Positions 53,281-63,941 of a DNA stretch of 64,000 nt are shown here, one piece after another (position 1 is the stretch's first letter; each line of letters begins with the position of its first letter). Location of the stretch: contig JAJOZX010001574.1 of assembly GCA_023014485.1 (NCBI GenBank), forward strand, positions 516,501 to 580,500, given 5' to 3'. The position numbers were made by a program, and so were the translations under genes. A model generated the notes under the pieces. The model ran no database searches, had not been told where the DNA came from, and was given only the letters and a program-made list of their open reading frames with translations. The stretch comes from Bathynomus jamesi (Eukaryota > Arthropoda > Malacostraca > Isopoda > Cirolanidae).

Positions 53281-53474
53281 TGGACAGAAAGCCTTCCACC
53301 GTCTATCGAGGGGTGAGATACCAGCGTGGTAATGGACTTGGGTCCATTTTTTCATCCATACTACGTACGGCTGTTCCTTTGTTGAAGAGGGGTGCCAGAT
53401 ACCTCGGAAGAAAAGCGCTACAATCAGGTCTTAACACTGCAGAAGACATACTGGCTGGGGCTAAACGTAAATAA
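53280..53474 (+). CDS. Small basic virion-like protein (pVI/pX-like position)
   Basis: 64 residues, intact: VYRGVRYQRGNGLGSIFSSI, then LRTAVPLLKRGARYLGRKAL and a helical end, DILAGAKRK. The Gly-rich start followed by an amphipathic basic helix resembles adenovirus-like small membrane-active or core proteins. The equivalence is by position and composition only. It lies between the minor and major capsid genes and its ATG overlaps the previous stop. Confidence 0.65.
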   Translation: MDRKPSTVYRGVRYQRGNGLGSIFSSILRTAVPLLKRGARYLGRKALQSGLNTAEDILAGAKRK

Positions 53475-54668
53475 GCTCTAAAAAAACATTTAGTTCCCCG
53501 AGTGCTCCTATAGAATTCGTGATACCCAGCTCAGGCCCTTACTTTTTTGATCCAAGCTGTGTGCACATGTACGCTAAGCTACGTATAGCCCCTTCTGATG
53601 GAACAGACTGCGATGACAAATATGCTGTATACCCTGAAACAAACTTTCTGCACTCCATATTCAACCAGTGTGACGTATATTTAAATCAGGCCAACATATC
53701 GTCAGGCACGGGAGAATATCATCTACGAGCCTATCTGGAAAATGTCCTCAACTTTTCCAAAGAAGCGAAGGCTACCTTTTTAAGTGCCGAGGGATATTAT
53801 CAAACTAAAGACGAAAGTAGTATAAAGGACAAATTTAAAAATTCTAAAAAGAAGATATACGAGTGTTTTGGACGTCTGCACACAGATTTCACTTTCCAGA
53901 AGTTGTTTGTGAACGGGGAGGATATGAAAATAAAGCTCACCCGCACGAGTCCTGAGATCTGTTTAAATCTGGATGCTGATCAAGAAGAGGGAGCAAAGCC
54001 CGTTGTGGTTCACATTATGGAAATATACCTCCGCGTACGGCGAGTGAAATTAAGTTCACCAAAACAACTAGAAATTGAGAAAAATTTACTAAACGCTACA
54101 GTGAAATACCCTATTAACAGAGTACAAATCAAACTATATACGGTGCCTGCAGGGTTGGCGTCGGAGCAGATAGAAAACATCGCCCTGTGAAATCTTCCTA
54201 AAAGGATATTAATTGGAATGCAAGACCATGCTTTGGTGAATGGAAAATATAAAAAGATAAAAAGAGTGCCTTTAAATTTGAGAATTTCGGGCTTAAAAAT
54301 ATAACTCTATACGTTAATGGCATTGCTTTGGGTGGAACATTGGATACGGACTATTCATCAGACGCTGTGTTACCTCTTTGCGCGAGAGCCTATAGTAATC
54401 TGACCCATATTACAGGTGATTGTGATGAGCTCGGTAATGGGGTAACGCAGAAAGAATTCATTGATCAATTTAACCTTTATCCGTTTGACATTACACCTGA
54501 CTTATCTGCTGCGTAAATACGCATTTAAACCCACAACAGAGCGGAAACATCTTTGTGAGGTTGGAATTCACGAAGCCTATAGACGCGCCTATTAGTGTAG
54601 TAGTATATCTTGAGTCGCAAGCCCTAATAGAAGTAGATAGATTTAGGAGCGTTATCACTGACTTTTAA
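53475..54668 (+). pseudogene. Major capsid protein (double jelly roll) of the Polinton
   Basis: The frame opens at an ATA just after the previous stop, so the start codon seems lost; APIEFVIPSSGPYFFDPSCV follows. The first part runs to a stop at 54190 with NFLHSIFNQCDVYLNQANIS, EYHLRAYLENVLNFSKEAK and PVVVHIMEIYLRVRRVKLSS. The middle part includes LYVNGIALGGTLDTD and FIDQFNLYPFDITPDLS. After a shift near 54520 the end reads GNIFVRLEFTKPIDAPISVV and EVDRFRSVITDF. About 398 codons, matching the small arthropod Polinton capsid proteins. At least three breaks. Confidence 0.9.
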
Positions 54669-54669
54669 A

Positions 54670-55094
54670 ATGGATGCGAATACACTTCAGAGAGTAATGA
54701 ATAATGAACGAGTCACACGTTCCAAATTTATCGGCGTGTTTGCGAAGAATGAAACATTAAGTTTGCCAAGTACGCGAGAATGCGGTAGTCTTATTGTGAA
54801 CACAGATGTCATCGGTAATTAAGGGATTCATTGGTTTGCAATCTATTTTAAAAATAGGCACCGCCTGTACTATTTTGATTCACTCGGTACTCAACCCTGG
54901 AGTGACCCTGTTATTGTAAAATTTCTCGCTCAGTTACATATTCCCGAAGTTGTATGGAACCCGTTTCGAGTACAAGGATATTTTAGTAATACTTGTGGAA
55001 TGTACTGCATTTCATTTCTCATGCATATGTCATGTGGTAAAGAATTTATGATTTTTTTAAATTTATTCGACCCGTCACACTCAACGAAACGATG
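54670..55094 (+). pseudogene. Adenain-like cysteine protease of the Polinton
   Basis: It starts at 54670, one base after the capsid stop. Ulp1/adenain-type catalytic residues are visible: His in GIHWFAIYF, Asp in LYYFDSLGTQPW and Cys in SNTCGMYCISFLMH; a Gln-containing VQGYFSN precedes the Cys. An in-frame TAA near 54822 breaks it just before the His motif. About 141 codons. Capsid maturation by cleavage is the role in related viruses. Confidence 0.9.
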
Positions 55095-55299
55095 AAATGA
55101 TATGCAGACAGATAAAAAGCCGTTTTCCAATTGTGCGTACTCGTTGTATAGTATAATATTTTTGTTCGTGTGTATATTTGTAACGTTAGTTTGTATATTC
55201 TGTAGTTTAAGATGATTATTGTACGGATTTCTTTCATTTAATAAATTGATGAAAATATATTGTGTCTTCTTCCCCCCAAAAAGATCGAAAAACACTTAC

Positions 55300-55897
55300 A
55301 TTATTTCGATGTGACATTCATTGTGCTGACTGTTCGGTATATCCTCCGTATTCAGGTCCATGACACGAGGTTCTTCAAAAGATTGTATAACACGTGCCAA
55401 ATCCTCATCGGACCTTAAAGGAGAAAGAATAATGTTCATATTGAATCTTTTTTAATAAAAACATATACAATGTATAGATATTGTAAGACAGACCCATTAT
55501 GTGAAGATATTTTTGGTTCGCTCAGAGAAGTTCATTTAAGAGGTAATTCCGAATAACAAATATAAAAAAACATGCAAAAGATTGCCATAAAAAAATGCGA
55601 TTTTAGCATAATAGCGAGTATCTAAATGAAGTATTTGACGAGATACTACATCCCTCCATATATATGAAATCATCTTTCTGACAGTTTGTGAATAAAAAAT
55701 AAAAATAAAATATAGACACTTACATTTCTATGGTAGTCCCTTGCGTCGGATCGTAAGGAGCGTCATTGCAAATATCATCAACGGTTTGCGTTGGAAATAA
55801 TCCATCACGGTCAATCGCGTTAAAAAGATTAATTGCAGTCAATGCTGGTGTCACCTTCTTGATACAAATCCGGAAAAGTGTAAAGTTCGTGATCCAT
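55300..55897 (-). CDS. Spliced acidic accessory gene of the Polinton
   Basis: Two minus-strand exons join in phase. Exon 1 (55897-55724) starts MDHELYTFPDLYQEGD, shifts frame near 55845 and reads LFNAIDRDGLFPTQTVDDIC. It ends AAT with a GTAAGTG donor. Exon 2 (55413-55300) follows a CTTTCTCCTTTAAG acceptor, forms ATG at the junction and reads SDEDLARVIQSFEEPRVMDL. It also ends AAT with GTAAGTG, so a further exon is expected but not found. The protein is acidic and short, reminiscent of a transactivator-like or regulatory protein, which is inference. It points toward the protease gene. Confidence 0.5.
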
Positions 55898-56709
55898 GGC
55901 GGAGGTATGTTTATTCACTGGCAGAGGGAATGTTTATTCACTGGCGAAAATAGCTACTCTTACTCCCAACTGAAAAATATTTCCTTTTATATGCACAATC
56001 ACCAAGCTCCGCCCCAAAAGATCAAGAGCAGATGTTCGTAATGATTGGTTATCAGTGTAACTGGGTGGAGCTATGATAAGTTTGGGTACCAATCGTAACA
56101 CCGATATAACGGGTCCATGCTTTGGACGACTAATGGCATCTTTATATTTTCTCCATAGATTTAATGCTCGTATTACTCCTTGCATTCTCCGTCACGACAA
56201 TACTTGTATCTATACTTGGTTTTGTCCAATCCATCCCTTTATGCAATATCCATCGCAACAACCATCTCTATAAAAGATTTCCAGAATGTGCATTATTATT
56301 TTTTGCGACACTACTAGTTGAGGGAATATATTCGTTATAGGAATATATTCAACAGAGTGGCTCAGCTCAGTATCGCAGGAAGCAAAATTAGCGCCGCTAC
56401 TCTTCATTACTCTGACATTGACAGCACAGTAATATTCTATGACAAATATCAAATCTAGATTGTCTTTGTGCATTACCATGTTTTGCGCCCATATTATTCT
56501 CGGATTTTTCCCAAATCTAGATTGTCTTTATGTATTACCATGTTTTGCCCCCATATTATTCTCGGATTTTCTCAAGATTGCTATATTATCTCCGCAGATT
56601 TATTGCTCGTATTACCCCTTGCTGTCTCTACCACGTCAATATTTGCGACAATACTTGGTTTTCCCCACCCACCCCTTTATGCAATATTGTTCACAACAAT
56701 ATTTTATTA
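55898..56709. other. Polinton right spacer with two-copy repeat
   Basis: A block (AAATCTAGATTGTCTTTGTG ... CCATATTATTCTCGGATTTT) occurs twice, near 56447 and 56513. No gene is supported. Confidence 0.6.
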
Positions 56710-56990
56710 TTTTGCGTCCATACTAAATTGAGTCTCAATTTTCGGTTGCAAGTTATTTTGCGTCCATACTAAATTGAGTCTCCATTTTCGGTTGCAAGTT
56801 ATTTTGCGCCCATACTAAACTGAGTTTCAATTTTCGGTTGCAAGTTATTTTGCACCCATGCTAAATTGAGTTTCAATTTTCGGTTGCAAGTTATTTTGCC
56901 CCTATACTAAATTGAGTCTCAATTTTCGGTTGCAAGTTATTTTGCGCCCATACTAAATTGAGTTTCAATTTTCGGTTGCAAGTTATTTTC
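56710..56990. repeat. 46-bp tandem repeat, six copies
   Basis: The unit TTTTGCGTCCATACTAAATT...GGTTGCAAGTTA repeats with a 46-bp period from 56710, with few differences between copies. Confidence 0.9.
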
Positions 56991-56999
56991 GAACCAACG

Positions 57000-57410
57000 A
57001 TCTCATCTCTTTCTGCAGACGTTTACACAGAAAACAAGTAATTACATTATTCTAAGAGAGTAATTGTTATTGCTAAATTAAATATACAGTTTAGTAGATG
57101 TATTTTTGCACACAGGAATAAGCTCCTGTAATATTAGCCTGCGTAATCGTAGTCGAACCCATGATCTCATCTCTTTCTGCAGACGTTTATATAGAAAACA
57201 AGTAATTACATTATTGAAAACATTAACTAAGATTCGTGAGAGATACGCGCCTGGTAATCGGGAGTCGAACCCACGATCTCTTGGAAAGAGAATTTTAAAT
57301 TTAGCTTTACGTTCAGTAGCAAAAATAATTTTATTCAATTGTTAGTACTTCAGAGTACATGTGAGAGATACGCGCCTGCGTAATCGGGAGTCGAACCCAC
57401 GATCTCTTGG
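57000..57410 (-). repeat. Dispersed tRNA-like T-arm segments
   Basis: On the minus strand the motif (G)AGATCGTGGGTTCGACTCCC occurs near 57260-57282 and 57385-57407, with weaker forms near 57000-57020 and 57150-57172. Each resembles the anticodon-arm/T-arm half of a tRNA with a box B. No D-arm or acceptor stem is found, so these are not called tRNA genes. The surrounding sequence is repeated about 125 bp apart. Confidence 0.5.
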
Positions 57411-58110
57411 AAAGAGAATTTTAAATTTAGTTTTACGTTCAGTAGCAAAAGTAATTTTATTCAATTGTTAGTACTTCCAGAGTACGTGTATTAAGTTTGA
57501 AAAAACTTTAAGTTGATTTCTGATAATTATGATTTTGACAGTGTTTTAAAATAAAAAACATCCAAATTAGTCTAAATAAAAATAACTAAGTTGATAAAAT
57601 ATAAAACATTTTTTTATTTACAAGGAAGACATTCGCTTCGAGAGTGAAGTGTGTATTTCAGAGAGAAAGTTTTTGACCCAGATTCCTTTCATGTTAGTTT
57701 GCGGTTTTAAAAGGCCTCGGGCTGGACCTTCTGCTGGATATTCTTATTTACCTGGCTCCGTTCACTCTTAAAAGGACAAGAGTTAATATTGGGATTCATT
57801 TTAATAACTGAAAGTAAATAGAACGGCGTTTAAATAGTTAGTTTCTTATATTGTTAATATTGGTTTTAATAATTGATTCTCTTAAAAGGAGAAAATTAAT
57901 TTGCTTTATTAATATACTCTTGTCATTTTTCTGATTTTCATTCACATAATATATACAGAGGCAGAGGTGTGTGTGTGTGTGTTGTGTGTAGATTTGAGAA
58001 TATGTTAATGGAACGATTTCCTTTGCTAAGCCAATTGTTAGTGAATTTTTTAATGTTAATATTGTTTTAATAATTAATTCACTTTAAGGTGAAAATCCGT
58101 TATATATATA

Positions 58111-58155
<45 letters not shown>

Positions 58156-58156
58156 A
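57411..58156. other. Polinton spacer
   Basis: A+T-rich DNA with no gene recognised. Confidence 0.5.
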
Positions 58157-58224
58157 TTTGCCTTCTACTGCACAAAAAATTATATAATACGGAACGTACA
58201 ATCGTCAAAATAATAGTTCAGACG

Positions 58225-58264
<40 letters not shown>

Positions 58265-58303
58265 TGAACAACTCTCTCCTTACCTTACACACACACACAC
58301 ACA

Positions 58304-58351
<48 letters not shown>

Positions 58352-58384
58352 AAGAATCAATTAACTGTCTTTAATTTTGTCATT

Positions 58385-58435
<51 letters not shown>

Positions 58436-58509
58436 ATATATATATAAAGTAAGAATCATATTAACTGTCTTTAATTTTGTCATTCCTTATATATATATAT
58501 ATATATATA

Positions 58510-58546
<37 letters not shown>

Positions 58547-58635
58547 AATGACAAAATTAAAGACAGTTAATATGATTCTTACTTTATATTATATTATAAG
58601 GAATGACAAAATTAAAGACAGTTAATATGATTCTT

Positions 58636-58705
<70 letters not shown>

Positions 58706-58850
58706 ATATATGTTGTGTGTGTGTGTAGGAAGGAGAGAGTTGTTCAATGTGGTGTGTGTGTGTGTGGTGTGTGTGTAGGTCGTCTGAACTATTATTTTGA
58801 CGATTGTACGTTCCGTATTATATATTTTTTGTGCAGTAGAAGGCAAATTC
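58157..58850. repeat. 690-bp imperfect palindrome with microsatellites
   Basis: The left arm begins GCCTTCTACTGCACAAAAAA and the right arm ends with its inverse. Both arms carry ACGGAACGTACAATCGTC, (CA)n/(TG)n, a GAACAACTCTCTCCTT block and (TA)n. A unit AACTGTCTTTAATTTTGTCA occurs twice on each side of the centre near 58510-58545. Confidence 0.88.
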
Positions 58851-58944
58851 TATTTATTTACAATATTTAATAAACATATTGAATTTTTTATTGTCAATTT
58901 CAGTTTCGTTTAAAAGAGAAACTCTGTATGCTTTGGTAACGAAT

Positions 58945-59590
58945 TAAAATAAATGGTGGTATCTAGCAACTCACCCTAATAATGTATACCTGTACAATTA
59001 AAATAAAAAATGGTATCTGGCAACTCAACCTTCCTCTATATAAGGACCCGCTTGGCTTCGGAGCTGGCAGTTTGATGATGACAGCTGTTCAATAAAGATC
59101 TCTCCTTCCTTCTTTCTTAGGTTAAGACAACTTAGTTTCCCTTTGGGGGAGTTAGGACGCCCCATCTTGTCCCGCAAAGCCCTCCTCCGTCTATCCTTTC
59201 TCTTTCTCTCTTAGGTTAAGGCAACCCCTTTGGGGAGAGGTCATCCTTCCTTCTCCCCCCGAAGACCCCTTCCCTCAACCTCCCTTCTCCTCCTTGGCTC
59301 CTTCTAAGCCAACTGGCTGATTAGGGGCCTATAAAACAACGGCCACTCGGCTGAAGTCTTAGTGTGCACTTGGCTCCTGCCAGGTGAACACCTCTCTTGC
59401 TTTCTCTCCTTCTCCTTTCTCTTGGGGGATAACGCTGCCTCCAAGTTTCATGACCCATTGTTGCACCTGCCACATCTCCCACCCCCCTTTTGCAGCATTG
59501 AGTTGTTGCATACCCACTTTGCAACATTGATCATTAGTTCTTGCAACATTGCAACATTCCTGCACTCTCCCATTTTACGGCTATACTACT
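58945..59590. repeat. Polinton right TIR
   Basis: The inverted match of 41311-41800, about 150-200 bp longer. The extra segment includes a pyrimidine-rich block (59100-59300) and a TATA-like CTATATAAGG near 59037, with AATAAAG near 59092. Confidence 0.88.
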
Positions 59591-60505
59591 GATACAGAAC
59601 TGGAGATTCTTCAACAACTAAAAGAGAAATTTAATCGTGACAAGTCGAAGTTAAAAACACAATTCTTACTATCCTACCAAAAAGATGGACACAAGTAAAG
59701 ATCAGAGAAGAATTTAAGTGCTCAGATTACATGGCTAGGCAAGCAAAGAGTTTGGTAAGGGAGAAGGGAGTGCTTTCAACTCCTAATCCGCGTTTGGGGA
59801 AACGCCTGAATAGTGAAACTGCTGCCAAAGTAATTGACTTCTATCATTCGCCAGATGTGAGTAGATAAATGCCAGGGTTGAAACGCCAGAATGTGCTGAT
59901 GATTGTGAGTCCAGTTACCACAAATGGCAGGACATACACTTTGACCCGGTCAGAAATGAAGAAGGCCACATCTATGCTTGAGCATTTAGTAGTGTAACAG
60001 CCAACAGGTAATCTTTTTTGCCTCATCGATGTGGGTTTTTTTTACCAGCCTTTTTTTTTTTCATTCATAATATTAGGTACACATATTTCATATGAAATGT
60101 CTGTAAGTTAGTTAAGTGGTGCTTAAATTTTTTATTATCATTGTTTATTAAAACCATTATGTTCATTGGACCATTTGTTAGCTATTAATTATATTTTGTA
60201 TTTAGGTTAGTATCTTAGCATTCCTCTTTAAATTTGAGTCTTATTAGGCAGGACTAAAGTCTCTTATTATAGGTTTTTCTTTCTTACTCTTTGCTGTTGA
60301 ATAATGATCTCAGTTTTTGTCTAAGGTCAAATCTTTGGTAGGATAAATAATTACCTTGAAAGGCGTATACAAATATTTTATTATTATTATAAATGTAACA
60401 ATAATGGCTTCCATAAAATATATTGCAAATATCTAATAACTGCCTTTTATAAATATAAAGTTATGTTGGTGCCTCTTTTTTCATGGTTTCACCCAGCTAG
60501 ACTAT

Positions 60506-61295
60506 TGAAAAATTTATTGAAAAATTATTTTACTTTTTGAGAGATTATTTTTATTTGGATGCAATATTAAGGCTAAGTTTACTTTAAATAGACACAGTAA
60601 TTATAGAAATAATAATGGCCCATTTAGACACTGTCAACATAGCTACAGACTTTTTCACTGTAGGCTGCAGTGGTTTTAAGGTTAAAATTTGGTCGGCAGC
60701 CAGATTACTAAACTATGGTCAAACTAAATTCATTAAAATTAATTTAGACTTACCAAAAATGAAGTTGCCAGTTGAACGTTACCCTTTCTGTTTCTAACTA
60801 ATCCATAAGTTTTGCAGTTTAAGTTAGGCTAGGGCTGTATTGCCCTTAAGTTTTTGTTTTTAAAGGTTTAAGGTTTTTACTCAAGTTAAGTTAGGGCTAT
60901 ATTGCCCTTAAGTTTTAATAGGGTCTATAACAGCCATTTAATTATTTAGTTAGGGCTGTTGTAGCCCGGTTCGAGTTTCTTCTAGGTACCTAGTTTTAAT
61001 CTCTTACCTTAGTTATTTATTTTAATTAAGTTACTTACACCTAGTTCTGGTAGGCCACTATTTAGTTAAACAGGGTTTTAGTTTAATTGCAGTGGTTAAT
61101 ACTGAGCAGTCAAAATTTTTTGATGTAACAAAGAGCTCCGTTTTTCTTTGTCTCAGAAACTTTTTTCTTTCTCTTTTTGTTAATTAGGGAAACCCAACTT
61201 CACTAGTTGGTTAGAAACGAGGGTTATTATTTTTATTCTATATTTATTTTGTGGTAAATATTTATTTTGTTATTTCTACCACTTTTTTTAACATT
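60506..61295 (-). mobile_element. 3' LTR of a BEL/Pao retrotransposon (790 bp)
   Basis: Read on the minus strand it begins TGTTAAAAAAAGTGG just after a purine-rich tract (GGGGGAA), a good polypurine tract, and ends ...TTTTTCA at 60506. The left boundary coincides with the point where copy 2 of the large transposon breaks off (about 60503). The other LTR lies beyond the window, so the 4-6-bp target duplication cannot be checked. An internal GTTAGGGCTGTATTGCCC-like motif repeats three times. Confidence 0.6.
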
Positions 61296-61459
61296 CCCCC
61301 AAGGGGAAAAAATTTACCCAGAATTATATTCTTGGAAATTTTTTTTTTTTTTTATGATGAATGAAAATGACATGCTCTACAGAAAAGTTCCTTTTAGGTG
61401 AAATATGAAAATGAAAGCGTCTTTTCTGTAGAACGTTAGTCCTAAGTTATAGCTATTTA

Positions 61460-62010
61460 CAATTATTTACAATTTTCAATTTGTGGTCTTCACAAAGATC
61501 CACTCTGTATTTTTTTTGCAGTTCTTCCCGAAATCTAACTGCAGCTTGTCTTTGTGGTCGGGGTTGAGTAGCGGCAGTAGTAGTGTCAGGATAATCTACA
61601 GTTCCTGATTCTGTGGAGGAATTTTCAAGTTCTTCCAGGTCAATATTCGGTTTATCAGTTATTTCAAGTGGGTATAACCGATATATGTGTCTTCTGGAGA
61701 GTGACCATTGGGTGTTTTTACAGTTACATGCCTGATTATGCCATCTTCATCTGGGTGTAATGTTTCAATTACAGCAATCTTCCAGAAGTATTTGGGATTC
61801 ATAGAATTTTCATCTAAGGCACAGTTCTCCTACTTTAGGTTCTTTACTTACTGGTTGTTTGTGTTGTTGGTATTCTTTTTCTCTCAAACTACTCAAATAT
61901 TCATATCGCCATCTTTTTGATTTCTTTAGATTGTTTAACTCCCTTATGAAAGTAATCCAGTATTTCTTTCTTTCTTTGTCCTCTGTTGCTGTCATATAAT
62001 CAGAGTCCAC
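61460..62010 (-). pseudogene. BEL/Pao Pol C-terminal region (DUF5641-like)
   Basis: On the minus strand, YWITFIRELNNLKKSKRWRY and YEYLSSLREKEYQ are typical of the region after the BEL integrase. A frameshift near 61812 leads to a part with KIAVIETLHPDEDGIIRHVT and KTPNGH. The stop lies near 61460. It follows the integrase segment directly. Confidence 0.75.
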
Positions 62011-62910
62011 CTGATCACCTTCATTACAGCTTCTTGGGTATCATTAGTGGTTAAAAAGTTGAATTTGGTATTGTCATACCCAAAAAGCAACTTGAAAGGA
62101 GTTAGTAGGTCAGAGGAGGGATCTTCATTTGAGTTAACATAAGTGAGTGGTCTTGAATTAATTGTATTCATTATTTCAAGAACAATTGTTTTTAGTTCAG
62201 TTAAAGGGATTTTTCTTCCTTTTAGGGAGGTATAGAGGGCTCTTTTGACTAAACCCACCATTCTTTCAGCTATTCCTAAGGTTCTGGGTGAATAGGCTGC
62301 TGTAAATTTCCACTGGATACCATGATCAGAGAGGTACTGAGACACAAGAACATTTTGGAACCAATGTTTAAGGTAATCTTCAGATCTTTTGAAGGTGGAT
62401 TGATTGTCTGAAATCAAAACTTTTGGAAGGGAGTAGTTTAAGGACAAATGGTAGAGTTCTCTTAAAAAGGTTTTAGCAGAAAGGTCAGTGCAGATGTGAA
62501 GGCTGGTGAATCTGGTGGCGCAAAGTGAACAATAATAAGTAGACTTTCATGAATTGGTTATTCTCATCCTGGACAGAAATTGGACCAGCATAGTCAAGGG
62601 CAGTTTTTTCAAAGGGTTTTTCATAGCTTAAACGTTCCGTTACTAATGGTCCAGTAGTAGGCACTTCATAAGCCATGGCAAAGTATTTTTGGCAAAACAG
62701 ACATTGTTTCAGAACCTTTTTAACTACTTGCCTTATTTTGGGGATCCAGAATTCCTGTCTGAGGAAATTGCATGTGGTAGCTAAGGTTGCATGACTGGCT
62801 TTTGCATGACATTCAGTTATGATTAACGTTGTTAAATGAGAATTTTCAGGCAGTAGTACAGGATACCTAGCAGAATAGTTAAGGTTGGTTGCATATTTAT
62901 ATCTCCCCAT
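61992..62910 (-). pseudogene. BEL/Pao integrase segment
   Basis: On the minus strand from 62910: a zinc-binding H2C2-like start (LIITECHAKASHATLATTCN, CLFCQKYF) and TALDYAGPISVQDENNQFMK with the first catalytic Asp. After a frameshift near 62470, VLISDNQSTFKRSEDYLKHW has the second Asp and SPRTLGIAERMVGLVKRALY the Glu. The frame continues through a region matching PFKLLFGYDN. It is the integrase of the Pol polyprotein and is broken once. Confidence 0.85.
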
Positions 62911-63005
62911 TGTTCTGACTAACCCTTCTTTGTCAATGAAGAGTTTTAGATTCTTTTGCAGCTTTGTTAGGTCCTCAACTTTTTCTCCTTTATTTAGTTT
63001 GTTGA

Positions 63006-63941
63006 TTATTCTTTTTCTTTTGAGAAATGTTGTTGCTGGACTAATTTTATCCAGTAGTTTGTGGCCTTAGTTTTGTAAGCTGTATGATTTTTCTCCAAAA
63101 CAGCAATTTGTTCTTCCATTGTTAGGTTACATTTGGGGTTATATTTGTGAGTGCGGAAGTACTTTAAGTTTTCTATGAACCGTAGAACATAGGCAGTGAT
63201 TCTGACCAGTTTTTTCCTGTTAGAGAATTTTTCCATGTTTAACAAGGGAGTTTTTTCATTTATTTCTTTACAAGTTGTTTGAGACACATTTATTGTTGTC
63301 TGTAAGGTTTCTTGGTGGGTGTTAAAAATTAAGTTGGTTGGCCATTCAGTTTCATTTCTCAAAAATGTGGGACCATGTTGGTAAAAGGGAAGAAGTTTTT
63401 GAAATTTCTTGAAAGATATTGTTCTGGTGAGTAGGTCTGCTGGGTTGTCTTCTCCTGCTACATGTCTGAATTCCAGGTGATGGTTTAAGTTTCTTGTTGC
63501 TTCCTGAATGTCTTTCACTCTGTTTTTTACAAAGATGGATTTCATTTTTAGAGATTTTTGAGCAATCCAATTTAAAGCCACCTGTGAGTCTGTCCAAATT
63601 ATTGTTTTGAAGAACTTTTGGTTTTCTGAGTTTTCTTCTAGGTAGGTTTCTTTAAGGTATTCTAGGACTTTGGTTCCTAGGCAGATTGCCATTAATTCCA
63701 AGTTACAAATGGTCCAATTTTTTGATTTGGGGTTGACTCTTGATTTAGCGTAAATTAGTTCGGATTTTCCATTTCCAACTAGATAGCAACTTACTGCATA
63801 CCCTTCTTGGCTGGCATCACAAAAGATGTGGAGTTGAAGATTTTCCATGAGAGGTTTGGAATTTTCAAAAGCTTGTCTAGGAAAATTCAGAAATTCCACT
63901 TTGTTTATTTCTTTGCAAAGTTTTTTCCATTCACCCAGCAT
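63006..63941 (-). pseudogene. BEL/Pao RNase H segment of Pol
   Basis: An open frame of 311 codons runs to the window edge region. Motifs are LHIFCDASQEGYAVSCYLV (first RNase H Asp), NLELMAICLGTKVLEYL (Glu), IIWTDSQVALNWIAQKSLK (Asp) and HVAGEDNPADLLTR (final Asp). The RT and protease portions continue beyond 64000. Removal of the RNA strand is the expected role. It is followed by a frameshift into the integrase. Confidence 0.88.

Larger units (their letters stand above)
41311..59590. mobile_element. Polinton/Maverick, complete, 18,280 bp
   Basis: Terminal inverted repeats (left ATAGCATAGCCGCAAAATGG; right, inverted, AGTAGTATAGCCGTAAAATG) are flanked by the 6-bp duplication GATACA (41305-41310, 59591-59596), the Polinton hallmark. 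Copy 1 of the host transposon reads GACTCAGATGATGCAGAACTGG across the site. It encodes protein-primed polymerase B, packaging ATPase, integrase, major and minor capsid proteins and an adenain-like protease, which is the full virus-like Polinton set. Size is typical (15-20 kb). Frameshifts and stops affect nearly all genes. The exact left base is uncertain by one. Confidence 0.95.
38027..60503 (+). mobile_element. Large DNA transposon, copy 2 (nested, truncated)
   Basis: It is homologous to 8800-15110 over its whole length once insertions are removed. It starts near 38027 with a 10-bp deletion at the end of the TIR and runs collinearly to 39656. A hAT (39657-40847) interrupts it, it continues to 41310, the Polinton (41311-59590) interrupts it, and it continues 59597-60503. 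It lacks about 1.75 kb present in copy 1 (12757-14490, junction near 59882) and its right TIR; it stops at CACCCAGCTAGAC, where the BEL LTR begins. It does not carry the Tc1 and foldback insertions of copy 1. Confidence 0.85.

Noticed and set aside
56710..56990. CRISPR array
   Set aside because: The repeats are contiguous with no unique spacers, and the sequence is eukaryotic.
57250..57300. Functional tRNA gene on the minus strand
   Set aside because: A T-arm-like hairpin and box B are present, but no D-arm, A box or acceptor stem could be paired.
60615..60797. 60-residue plus-strand frame
   Set aside because: It is inside the BEL LTR and has no resemblance to a known protein.
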